From positions 33,489 to 55,590 of the forward strand of contig DPHD01000012.1 in NCBI GenBank assembly GCA_003523085.1: a stretch of 22,102 bases of DNA, written 5' to 3'. Shown in pieces: positions 15,393 to 22,102 of the stretch. This DNA comes from Oceanospirillaceae bacterium. GTDB taxonomy: Bacteria > Pseudomonadota > Gammaproteobacteria > Pseudomonadales > Balneatricaceae. The translations under genes and the position numbers were made by a program. The notes beneath the pieces are model-generated. The model did no database searches and was not told where the DNA came from. It was given only the letters and a program-made list of their open reading frames with translations. The first letter of the stretch is position 1. Each line of letters begins with the position of its first letter.

Positions 15393-15902
15393 AATCACAT
15401 GGGGTTGTGGCTGCTTGTGATTAAAGTGGAAATTGTGCAATTGAGTAAATTGGGCCCGCACATCGTCTGCCGCTAACTGCGTCACTTTGGCGGGTACTAA
15501 ATAGCCATCGCCACGGGCACGAAACACCATACGGCACTCACCTTCGGCCAATAGTTTCTGAGCATAAGGCGCTTCCACGGGGCACAGGGCGGTCATGGTC
15601 GATTGAAAGCTTTCGGCCTTTTGGTAGTAGTCAGACGATAGCTGCTTTACGACCCACTCAAAACGCTCAATCGGGTCACGGGTCTTGATAACGTTGTGCT
15701 TATACTGCGCTACCAAGTGATCCAACTCCCGTTTGAGAATCAAAATAGTCAGTTCCACACCTGTGTCACCATCGGCGCCATAACACACTAACGGCTTAGC
15801 TTCGTCTAACGGATAACCTGCAGCCTGACGCGCGCCAAACAATCGGCTCAAACACTGCCAGTGCATAAACTCGTGTTCTAATGTTTTGTCGCTTGCAATC
15901 AC
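15318..15902 (-). CDS. Hypothetical protein, 194 aa
   Basis: A soluble protein I do not recognise. It begins at a GTG (15900-15902) supported by GAGGAA eight bases upstream; no other start is as good. The product has no signal peptide or membrane helix. It contains several His/Trp-rich segments (LEHEFMHWQCLSRLFGARQ, LHNFHFNHKQPQPHVILG) and ends in an acidic-proline tail EPEPEPEQN. Its last 75 bp are antisense to the end of lnt. The opposite strand has no rival gene over most of its length. Confidence is in its being a gene, not in any function. Confidence 0.65.
   Translation of the reverse strand: MIASDKTLEHEFMHWQCLSRLFGARQAAGYPLDEAKPLVCYGADGDTGVELTILILKRELDHLVAQYKHNVIKTRDPIERFEWVVKQLSSDYYQKAESFQSTMTALCPVEAPYAQKLLAEGECRMVFRARGDGYLVPAKVTQLAADDVRAQFTQLHNFHFNHKQPQPHVILGFEPMWEQAHKIAAEPEPEPEQN
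15326..15349 (+). repeat. Hexanucleotide tandem repeat, four units, read as protein on both strands
   Basis: GTTCGG, GTTCAG, GTTCGG, GTTCGG occur in tandem. In the lnt frame they give an FG/FR dipeptide run. On the minus strand, with codon boundaries coinciding, they give the EPEPEPE tail of the 194-aa protein. Confidence 0.85.
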
Positions 15903-15987
15903 TTTATATTCCTCATGTCATGCGTAACCAAATTGCTTAGGCGACATTATGCAGGATGCGTGAGCGCAACAACAGCCAGCAACCGTC

Positions 15988-18756
15988 TTAATGTGCAACT
16001 GGAGCGACAGTCTCGATGGGGTTTTCGACCATTTGCTGGGCTAAATAACGTGTCGCCGTCCATTCTCGGCGCAAAAACTCGACATGTGATTTTGCCAATA
16101 CAAGGTCTAGGCCGTCGGGTTGGTCCAAGCGTTTGGCTGCTGCGGCTAACGCGCCATAACCAGCCATAGACGCTGCTCCCGATATTTGATGGGCCACGGC
16201 TACAATAGTAGCCACGTTTTGCGTCAGCCAAGCCGTTTCAAGTTCTTTCATGGTGATGTCTAACGACGCCAATTGCCGGCGGAAAAGTTCTGTTAATTTT
16301 TCGTTTGATAGGTGGGTAGACAGTTGGTTACGCACGGTCGGGTCAACCCGTAGAGGAGGCGCTATGGCCTTGGTATCAACGGGTTGCCACTGCCCACTTA
16401 AGCAGTGGTGCAGATCACTCAAGCGTAGCGGTTTAGACAATACGGCATCCATTCCTGCCTCCATACAACTGGCGATACTAGCAGCGGTAACGTCACCCGT
16501 TAAGGCGAATATTTCCACCGCAGACTTTACCGGATCGGACAAAGAGCGAATTTGGCGGGTGGCCACCAAACCGTTGATATTCTTCATACGGATATCCATC
16601 AGCACTAGATCAAAATCTTGCCGACTCACCAAAGCCACTGCTGCGGCTCCGTTATCTACCGCTGTAACCATATGGCCTTGCTTGGACAACAACAACTGGG
16701 TGATCTCCAAATTTATTTTATTGTCCTCCACCACTAGCATGGTTAATGGAGCTACGCCCCATGGCTCGCCAAACTGAGTTTCTTGAGGCATTGTCTGTGA
16801 CGCCGCCTCCTGATACGGCAAGCTAAACCAAAACTTGTTGCCTATGTTATTGCTGGTAGCACCGATATCACCTCTGAGCTCGCTCACCACCTGTTTACAT
16901 ATACTTAAGCCAAGACCAAAGCCACGGATAGACTCATTAGGAGCGCGCTGATAGGCCATAAAAAGCTCATCTAGCACGACTTGATTCTTCTGTTTTCCAC
17001 TGTCTTGTACAGCAACATTTAACCTTGCTCCCCGCTTGGGTTTATGGCTTACATGGGCGCTCACTGTAATCCTGCCGTGATCTGTGTACTTGATGGCGTT
17101 GGCCACTAAATTGGTGATTAGCTGCCGTAAACGCACTGAGTCACCGAGCATGGGTTGGCTGGGCAAGTTGAGATCTGCTTGCAAAATGAGGCCTTTAGCT
17201 ATGGCCCCCTGTTGTAGAAAACCAATGACGCTGCGTATTTCCTCTTCTACCATCATGGGTTCATTATTGACTTCGAATTGACCGTGTTCTATGCGGGTTA
17301 AATCGAGCACGTCGTCTATTTGATTACGTAACTGACTGCCGGCAGTAGCTAAAGTCGCTAACCATTTTGTCGCTCTAGTGCTCATTTTTTCTTGGGCTAG
17401 TAGCTGCCCAATACCAAGCACCGTGGCTAATGGTGTACGGATTTCATGATTCATACGCGCCAAGAAATCCGATTTTTTTTGATTGGCTAATTCGGCACTT
17501 TCTTTTTCTCGCAACAATTCATGGGTTCGCTGGCGCACTTGCTGCTCCAGTTCTATAACCTTATTCTTCTGTACATCTAATAGGCTCAGGGCTTCTGCTT
17601 GGTGGCGCCGATTGAGATAAATGCCAACAAATAACAATAGGAAAATGCCACTCCGAAGCGCCGCTGCTATGGTGAGGTCATCGCTGCCAAACTGATCGCT
17701 ATAACCCTCAGCATAAACATTAGTTGCTAATATCCAAAACGGCACATTAGCTAACAAATAGAAAAATGCGATCCACTTGTGGTGACTAAACCCGGCTAAA
17801 CCCATTGCCACAACCACCACTCCAGCTACGGGCACCATAATACGTGCCCACATTACCAATGTGGAGATATCCACCAGCTGGCCCATAACCAATGACGCCG
17901 CCGATAATGCGATGAATATCAATACCGCCCGATCAAGCCACACATGCACTTGTTTGAGTTGCAGTAACTCACGACTAAAGGTGAGAAAGAACAGTGAGCC
18001 TATTTGTAACGCGAGCACCTTGATCCGCAACAACCAGTGACCATCCATACTAGTAAATATGTTTAGCAACACGCCATTATTGGCCAATGAAAACAACATA
18101 AACCCGAGTAAGGAAAAACAGTAGCTCAATTGTACGGGCCAACCGACATAGGGGTTCACCATCACACACAAAATACACATGAGTAGTAAGACACCGTACA
18201 CTAAACCTTGTTGCATCGCTTGCTGGGTTTCAAACTGCAGATAGCTTTCGCTAGTCCACAAAGATAACGGCACATTAATACTAGACGCAGACCTCACTTC
18301 TATCACTAGCCTAGAATGGGAATTGGCTGGCAGGGTTAGAGTAAATACATTGCTGGCTTGCTTGAAGGCCCTGTGTTGCTGGCTCACGGAGGCTCCGGCA
18401 GACCAGTGTTGCCAAGCCCCGTTATCAATTTGCTGGTGTAGATTGACGAACTGTAAATCGGCGTCTCCTACTTCCACATACCAAACCCGCTGCTGGGTAT
18501 TATTATTGATACTTAGAGTCAGCCACACCGATTGGTGCGTTAGGCCAATGTGTCCAAGCCGAGGCAGCGCCTTAAAGTCTTGGTTAAGTGTAGGAAGTGA
18601 ATGGGCCCGGTACTGAGCAGAATCCGTAAGTTGATAATGTGTGTGCCCATTGAGGTCGATGGCATGGGTTGGGATATCATCTAACTGTAAATTAGCCTGC
18701 ACTAACCCTGTGAACAGCAACACAAAAGCGCTGCCACACCAGCCTAATAAGCGCAT
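15988..18756 (-). CDS. 7TMR-DISM hybrid sensor histidine kinase with receiver and Hpt domains
   Basis: A 922-aa membrane phosphorelay kinase. A signal peptide (MRLLGWCGSAFVLLFTGL, cut after VQA) is followed by a periplasmic 7TMR-DISMED2-like sensor (about 25-160), seven membrane helices (about 180-382), a coiled coil (about 385-430), HisKA with His437 in MNHEIRTP, HATPase with N-box NLVANAIKYT and G2 GFGLGLS, a receiver with Asp678, Asp721 and Lys775, and Hpt with His856 in AHQISGAASMAGYG. The ligand is unknown; some DISMED2 domains are thought to bind carbohydrates. The G1 box reads DSGKQ rather than DxGxG. The ATG at 18756 is preferred over a GTG at 18762. It follows the regulator gene by 9 bp. 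Confidence 0.9.
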   Translation of the reverse strand: MRLLGWCGSAFVLLFTGLVQANLQLDDIPTHAIDLNGHTHYQLTDSAQYRAHSLPTLNQDFKALPRLGHIGLTHQSVWLTLSINNNTQQRVWYVEVGDADLQFVNLHQQIDNGAWQHWSAGASVSQQHRAFKQASNVFTLTLPANSHSRLVIEVRSASSINVPLSLWTSESYLQFETQQAMQQGLVYGVLLLMCILCVMVNPYVGWPVQLSYCFSLLGFMLFSLANNGVLLNIFTSMDGHWLLRIKVLALQIGSLFFLTFSRELLQLKQVHVWLDRAVLIFIALSAASLVMGQLVDISTLVMWARIMVPVAGVVVVAMGLAGFSHHKWIAFFYLLANVPFWILATNVYAEGYSDQFGSDDLTIAAALRSGIFLLLFVGIYLNRRHQAEALSLLDVQKNKVIELEQQVRQRTHELLREKESAELANQKKSDFLARMNHEIRTPLATVLGIGQLLAQEKMSTRATKWLATLATAGSQLRNQIDDVLDLTRIEHGQFEVNNEPMMVEEEIRSVIGFLQQGAIAKGLILQADLNLPSQPMLGDSVRLRQLITNLVANAIKYTDHGRITVSAHVSHKPKRGARLNVAVQDSGKQKNQVVLDELFMAYQRAPNESIRGFGLGLSICKQVVSELRGDIGATSNNIGNKFWFSLPYQEAASQTMPQETQFGEPWGVAPLTMLVVEDNKINLEITQLLLSKQGHMVTAVDNGAAAVALVSRQDFDLVLMDIRMKNINGLVATRQIRSLSDPVKSAVEIFALTGDVTAASIASCMEAGMDAVLSKPLRLSDLHHCLSGQWQPVDTKAIAPPLRVDPTVRNQLSTHLSNEKLTELFRRQLASLDITMKELETAWLTQNVATIVAVAHQISGAASMAGYGALAAAAKRLDQPDGLDLVLAKSHVEFLRREWTATRYLAQQMVENPIETVAPVAH

Positions 18757-18765
18757 AGCCACCCC

Positions 18766-19458
18766 CTAATTTAAGCGGTAACCAAAACCTTGGACGCAGG
18801 TAATGGTTTTATCCTGGGTTTGGGCTGGATCTAATTTGCGCCGTAAACGGGAAATCAGCACATCGACGGTACGCCAATTACCTTCTCTTTCGCCATCGGT
18901 AATTTCTTGCAGCAAGTTTTCTCTGGATACTGGATGGGTATTAGCATCAAGCAAGCGTTTGAGAACTTTGAATTCACCTTGCGTCAAGTCGATACGTTCA
19001 CCACCCAGGGATTCTAAACAACGTTGGTCAGGATCAAACCAACAGTGGGACAATTGCACGCGTGTTGATGCTTCAATAGAAGGGGTACGATCAATGAGGT
19101 TGCGCACACGGTGCAGCAGTTCCCCAGGATGAAATGGCTTTACCATATAATCATGGGCCCCCGCCTCAAACCCAGACCAGCGATCTTCAACATCACTGCG
19201 AGAGGTCATCATCAATATTTTTGGGGCGTCGGCGTGCTGCTTTAGCTCCTGCGCTAGCTGTAAGCCATCGGCATCGGGGAGGTTTAAGTCTAGCAACAAT
19301 AAGTCAAACGCCGTTTGTGCTAATTGTTCTTGGCCTTGCTGCAGAGTCGCCACAGAAGCCACCAAATAGCCTTCTTGTTTCAACAAGGTTTCGCACAAAA
19401 ATCGGGTTGCGTCTTCATCTTCAACAATCAGAATATTGAGTGTAGGTTGTGGCGTCAT
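18766..19458 (-). CDS. OmpR/ArcA-like response regulator
   Basis: A 230-aa transcription factor. The N-terminal receiver has the acidic pair in VEDED, phosphoacceptor Asp57 in LLLDLNLP and Lys107 in MVKPF. The C-terminal winged helix (about 130-230) has LTQGEFKVLKRLL, the recognition segment RTVDVLISRLRRKL and the closing GFGYRLN. It resembles the ArcA/TorR branch of OmpR-type regulators. Those are normally paired with hybrid kinases carrying a receiver and Hpt domain, as the gene immediately downstream does, so the pair probably forms a His-Asp-His-Asp relay. Autoregulation is suggested by direct repeats just upstream. Confidence 0.9.
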   Translation of the reverse strand: MTPQPTLNILIVEDEDATRFLCETLLKQEGYLVASVATLQQGQEQLAQTAFDLLLLDLNLPDADGLQLAQELKQHADAPKILMMTSRSDVEDRWSGFEAGAHDYMVKPFHPGELLHRVRNLIDRTPSIEASTRVQLSHCWFDPDQRCLESLGGERIDLTQGEFKVLKRLLDANTHPVSRENLLQEITDGEREGNWRTVDVLISRLRRKLDPAQTQDKTITCVQGFGYRLN

Positions 19459-19489
19459 AGGTAGGTTACCTAACTACCCTGATAGGTAA
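19458..19489 (-). promoter_or_regulatory. TAGGTA-rich dyads in the regulator leader
   Basis: TAGGTAG (19458-19464), the near-palindrome TAGGTTACCTA (19462-19472) and TAGGTAA (19483-19489) crowd the 30 bases before the regulator start codon. They could be protein-binding or leader-RNA elements; I cannot tell which. Confidence 0.35.
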
Positions 19490-19510
19490 TTTTAGCTGAG
19501 GTGTACCGCC

Positions 19511-19556
19511 ATAGTAGCAGGAAAACACGGGCACCGTATTAACCAACTATTAACCA
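19511..19556 (-). promoter_or_regulatory. Candidate regulator promoter with 11-bp-phased TATTAACCA boxes
   Basis: TATTAACCA occurs at 19537-19545 and again at 19548-19556, exactly 11 bp apart. On the minus strand this is GTTAA-N6-GTTAA, the spacing known for ArcA boxes and typical of OmpR-family tandem sites. A TACTAT -10 lies at 19511-19516 with no good -35, so the boxes would sit in activator position. Confidence 0.5.
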
Positions 19557-19559
19557 CAG

Positions 19560-19892
19560 CTAAGCTACAGAATCGACTACACGATCCATTTCAGTTTTGA
19601 GCATGTAGTCTTTTATGTCTCGCAATACGGTATTTTGCTTTTGAAACTGGTCTTCTCTGCGGCCGTTTATCTGGTGTTGACGTAGTGCTGCGTTGAGGCG
19701 GTCAATGGCATCAGTTAAGGAAGCTTGGGTGTTAGTAAATGAGCGCCGGTCGGCCAAAGCGACGGAGTCTTCGACCTTTACAATTTGATGAATTGCTTGT
19801 AAATCCTGGCCGTGCTCAAGCTTCTCGGCTTGTATCACCCGATTTTGCTGAACAGCTGCATTGGTAACGGCGGCGGATCCCTGAACTTCCAT
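19560..19892 (-). CDS. Hypothetical protein, 110 aa, predicted helical
   Basis: A soluble, probably alpha-helical protein I cannot assign to a family. It is rich in Gln, Ala, Asp and Arg with heptad-like spacing (LTDAIDRLNAALRQHQ, TVLRDIKDYMLKTEMDRVVDSV) and lacks cysteine, signal peptide or membrane segment. The Shine-Dalgarno sequence is poor. Support for reality comes from its uninterrupted length in an otherwise empty interval, protein-like composition, and an upstream region with -10-like TATAGT and phased TTAACC boxes like those of the neighbouring response regulator. It ends 101 bp before that regulator gene. Confidence 0.5.
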   Translation of the reverse strand: MEVQGSAAVTNAAVQQNRVIQAEKLEHGQDLQAIHQIVKVEDSVALADRRSFTNTQASLTDAIDRLNAALRQHQINGRREDQFQKQNTVLRDIKDYMLKTEMDRVVDSVA

Positions 19893-19923
19893 GTGACTCG
19901 GCTCTTGGTAGCGGTAACGCCAC

Positions 19924-19980
19924 TACTATAGAGCACACAGTTAAATAACCATTTAACCGTCTAATAACCAAACGTTAACA
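19924..19980 (-). promoter_or_regulatory. Phased TAACC boxes upstream of the 110-aa gene
   Basis: TAACC or TAACA occurs at 19946, 19954, 19965 and 19976; the last three are 11 bp apart. On the minus strand a TATAGT -10 (19924-19929) follows the boxes at promoter distance. The arrangement resembles that at 19511-19556. Binding by the neighbouring regulator is inferred. Confidence 0.45.
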
Positions 19981-20011
19981 AATTGGTTTAAATCAAATTG
20001 ATTGGTTAAGG

Positions 20012-21577
20012 TTACGCCTGCACTTGATCCACCAGTTTTAAACGCTGGACTTTGCCGGATGGACCCTTGGGCAAATCATTAAAGAAATGAATCTGCTTGG
20101 GGGTTTTTACCTTGCCTAACTTGGATTGGCAAAAATTTATAATGTCGACTTCCGAGGCTTGTTTGCCTTCGGCTAACACCACGCAAGCCACCACTTCTTG
20201 GCCATAATGCACATCATCAATGCCGATTGCAGCGGCTTCTATGACGGCTGGGTGAGTGTAAAGAACGTCGTCAATTTCCCGTGGTGCAATGTTTTCTCCA
20301 CCTTTAATAATCAGTTCTTTAATGCGCCCGGTGATAAAACAAAAGCCGTCCGTATCCATAATAGCCAGGTCTCCTGTACGCAACCAGCCCTGATCATCAA
20401 TGGTATCTGCAGTCGCTTGTGGGTTTTTATAATAACAGCGCATCACACACTTACCCTGTACCAACAACTCGCCTTCTACTCCACGTGCTACCTCGTTACC
20501 GGCCTCATCTACAATTTTGACATGAGTACCAAATGCCACACCCGGAGAGCCGTATTTATTGGCTTTAGGCGGCATAGGATTAGACAAAATTTGCGCCGCT
20601 GTTTCCGTTAAACCCATGGTTTCCACGATAGGAACGGAAAACTTTTCCTCAAAGCCTGCATGTAATGCCGGTGGTAAAGCAGCCGAGGCAGAGCGGCCAA
20701 ACCTAACTTTTACTGGCGCCGATTGAATGAGTTCTTTCTGGCCGCCCATAGGCTGATGCATGAGGTAAGATATGATGGTGGGCACCACACTAAACCAGCT
20801 GCACTGAGATTCGGTCACCCAATGCCAAAAACGGGTGGCGCTAAAGCCGTGGGGCAAGACTAAACTACCGCCACTCACTAAAGGCGCCATTACGGTTACG
20901 CACTGGGCATTTATGTGGCACAGGGGCAGCACACACAAAGCTCGGTCTGCACTCGTCAAATCATGGGCCACTGCCGTATTCATACCACCTGCCAGCAGGT
21001 TCTCGTGGGTTAATACCACCCCTTTAGGACGGCCTGTGGTACCCGAGGTATACATCAACAAGCCATCGCTAGTTGGATCAATAGGCACTAGCTTGATTGC
21101 GCTCACAGAGGCTTGGGGCCAAACTGGCCCATCGTCTTCGTCACAATCAACTGTGGCTACAGGCGTAGCCACGGCGCTTTGTGCCTCATCGACCACGGCT
21201 TTAAATTGAGGCGACACAAACACAAGTTTGGTATCTGAGTGTTGTAGCACGTAGGTGATCTGCTCAGGCCCTGCGGCAGGGTTCAAAGGCGATACAATAA
21301 GCCCCGCATACAGAGCGCTTAAAAATAATACCAAGGCCGAGCGGCCATTGCCCATCATATAAGACACCGTATCACCCTGTGCCAAACCCAGGGCATAAAA
21401 CTGTGCAGCGTACTGTTGAACTTCTTGCTCCAAAACCTTGTAGGTCAGCTCACCCTGAGTTTCGGGGAACAAGGCAAATACGGCATCGGGCTGCTGCCGT
21501 GCGTGTTGAGCGATGAGCGCGCGTACGGTCGGCGCCGGAGGCACATATTTGGGCAAGTTCATCAGCGGCGAGTTCAT
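20012..21577 (-). CDS. Acyl-CoA synthetase (AMP-forming), possibly sulfoacetate-CoA ligase SauT
   Basis: A 521-aa adenylate-forming ligase that activates a carboxylic acid with ATP and CoA. Core motifs: P-loop TSGTTGRPKG (about 177-186), A5 GLTETAAQI (about 322), RTGD (400-403), GRIKELIIKGGENIAPREID hinge region, and the C-terminal catalytic Lys509 in PKGPSGKVQR. The frame is open further upstream, but the ATG at 21577 overlaps the preceding gene's stop as ATGA. Coupling to a CoA-acylating aldehyde dehydrogenase suggests that the acyl-CoA is reduced to an aldehyde or the reverse; the SauT-SauS pair for sulfoacetate is the best-known match. Without a substrate test other short acids remain possible. 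Confidence 0.85.
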   Translation of the reverse strand: MNSPLMNLPKYVPPAPTVRALIAQHARQQPDAVFALFPETQGELTYKVLEQEVQQYAAQFYALGLAQGDTVSYMMGNGRSALVLFLSALYAGLIVSPLNPAAGPEQITYVLQHSDTKLVFVSPQFKAVVDEAQSAVATPVATVDCDEDDGPVWPQASVSAIKLVPIDPTSDGLLMYTSGTTGRPKGVVLTHENLLAGGMNTAVAHDLTSADRALCVLPLCHINAQCVTVMAPLVSGGSLVLPHGFSATRFWHWVTESQCSWFSVVPTIISYLMHQPMGGQKELIQSAPVKVRFGRSASAALPPALHAGFEEKFSVPIVETMGLTETAAQILSNPMPPKANKYGSPGVAFGTHVKIVDEAGNEVARGVEGELLVQGKCVMRCYYKNPQATADTIDDQGWLRTGDLAIMDTDGFCFITGRIKELIIKGGENIAPREIDDVLYTHPAVIEAAAIGIDDVHYGQEVVACVVLAEGKQASEVDIINFCQSKLGKVKTPKQIHFFNDLPKGPSGKVQRLKLVDQVQA

Positions 21578-22102
21578 GACAAATGCCTGCGCTGATAGTC
21601 TGCAAACATGTCTTCTACGGTCACTTCTCGTGAGGCAATGGTCCGCACGACCTTGGTGACATTCATAAAGTGTCGATAGTGCACGTTTTGATCCGTCACG
21701 TTGCCGCCCCAAGTACCGCAACCCATGGATAAGGAAAACGGCAAACCATTGTCAAAACTGCCACCCGTGGCAAAACAATGGGCTTGGTTAACGATCACCC
21801 GACAAACAGGCATTTCTAGGCCTAATAGTTCGGCACGGTCGTCTGACTGACTGTGTAGGCTTAATGAGTGACCCTTACCTTGGTAGTCCAAAATGGTCCG
21901 CGCCACTTGTTTGGCATGGTCAAAATCTGCAGCTCGATAAAGCGTTAGCACTAGGGCCATTTTTTCGCCAGAAAAAGGGAAGTCTGCACCGGCGCCAGTT
22001 TCTTCAACCATTAAAAAGTCAGCCTCACAGGCGGCTTTTCGAGTTATGCCCGCCACCTCACACATCACCGCTACAGGCTTAGCCAACATGGCGGCATTAA
22101 GA
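21574..22102 (-). CDS. CoA-acylating aldehyde dehydrogenase, C-terminal part (sulfoacetaldehyde dehydrogenase-like)
   Basis: The last 175 residues of an acylating aldehyde dehydrogenase; the 5' part, including the catalytic cysteine, lies beyond the window edge. The frame is open to base 22102. Features of the acetaldehyde/sulfoacetaldehyde/PduP-type branch are KAACEADFLMVEETGAG, FSGEKMALVLTLYRA, GKGHSLSLHS, the glycine-rich GCGTWGGNVTDQN and YRHFMNVTKVVR. Its stop overlaps the start of the AMP-forming ligase by 4 bp, indicating one operon. SauS, the NAD(P)-dependent sulfoacetaldehyde dehydrogenase, is the favoured reading because of that partner, but it is not proven. Confidence 0.8.
   Translation of the reverse strand, partial: LNAAMLAKPVAVMCEVAGITRKAACEADFLMVEETGAGADFPFSGEKMALVLTLYRAADFDHAKQVARTILDYQGKGHSLSLHSQSDDRAELLGLEMPVCRVIVNQAHCFATGGSFDNGLPFSLSMGCGTWGGNVTDQNVHYRHFMNVTKVVRTIASREVTVEDMFADYQRRHLS

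Noticed and set aside
16250..16777. 175-codon plus-strand open frame inside the hybrid kinase
   Set aside because: Antisense to receiver and Hpt coding sequence with clear conserved motifs.
19929..19980. Phased TAACC repeats as a CRISPR or iteron origin
   Set aside because: Units are only five to nine bases, few in number, with no spacers and no replication gene; promoter boxes explain them better.
19991..20003. AATCAA/TTGATT dyad after the ligase gene as a terminator
   Set aside because: Too AT-rich and lacking a T-run; a stable terminator stem is not formed.
20198..20611. 137-codon plus-strand open frame inside the acyl-CoA ligase
   Set aside because: Antisense to conserved ligase motifs; no ribosome site or family pattern.

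Overview
The window reads as chromosomal DNA of a Gram-negative gammaproteobacterium, most likely a marine or Oceanospirillales-like one. The grounds are family resemblance only: a complete dppABCDF operon, the miaB-ybeZ-ybeY-corC-lnt cluster, a PepQ-type prolidase, DUF1820 and DUF2986 proteins, and a 7TMR-DISM hybrid kinase. No rRNA, tRNA or CRISPR array is visible, so the genus stays open. Coding density is high; the longest stretch without an intact gene is about 290 bp (7565-7856).

Left part (70-5736, all minus strand): a five-gene dipeptide ABC transporter operon, transcribed from the periplasmic binding protein dppA through the permeases dppB and dppC to the ATPases dppD and dppF. The last four genes are tightly packed. 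A 210-bp gap between dppA and dppB holds a perfect hairpin and a CGTCATTGCGAG-type dispersed palindrome, well placed to let dppA be expressed above the rest.

Accessory block (about 5780-7740): five small minus-strand genes: a DOPA-dioxygenase-like protein, a 54-aa DUF2986 protein, the hicA-hicB toxin-antitoxin pair and a 90-aa membrane protein. A 31-bp near-identical direct repeat lies at each edge. The right copy belongs to what looks like an internally deleted relic of the 90-aa membrane gene. The repeat edges also resemble integron attC ends, but no integrase is present.

Middle (7857-15902): pepQ (plus) converges on a DUF1820-HIT gene pair (minus). A divergent promoter region then leads into miaB-ybeZ-ybeY-corC-lnt (plus): tRNA modification, a PhoH-like ATPase, rRNA-maturation RNase, a CBS-domain protein and lipoprotein acylation. 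lnt overlaps an unknown 194-aa minus-strand gene by 75 bp, through a hexanucleotide repeat read in both directions.

Right part (15988-22102, all minus): a phosphorelay two-component system, with an OmpR/ArcA-like regulator followed by a DISM-type hybrid kinase with receiver and Hpt domains. Next is an unknown 110-aa gene, then an acyl-CoA ligase co-transcribed with a CoA-acylating aldehyde dehydrogenase cut by the window edge. That last pair resembles SauT-SauS of sulfoacetate catabolism. Similar 11-bp-phased TTAACC repeats lie upstream of both the regulator and the 110-aa gene and suggest a small regulon.
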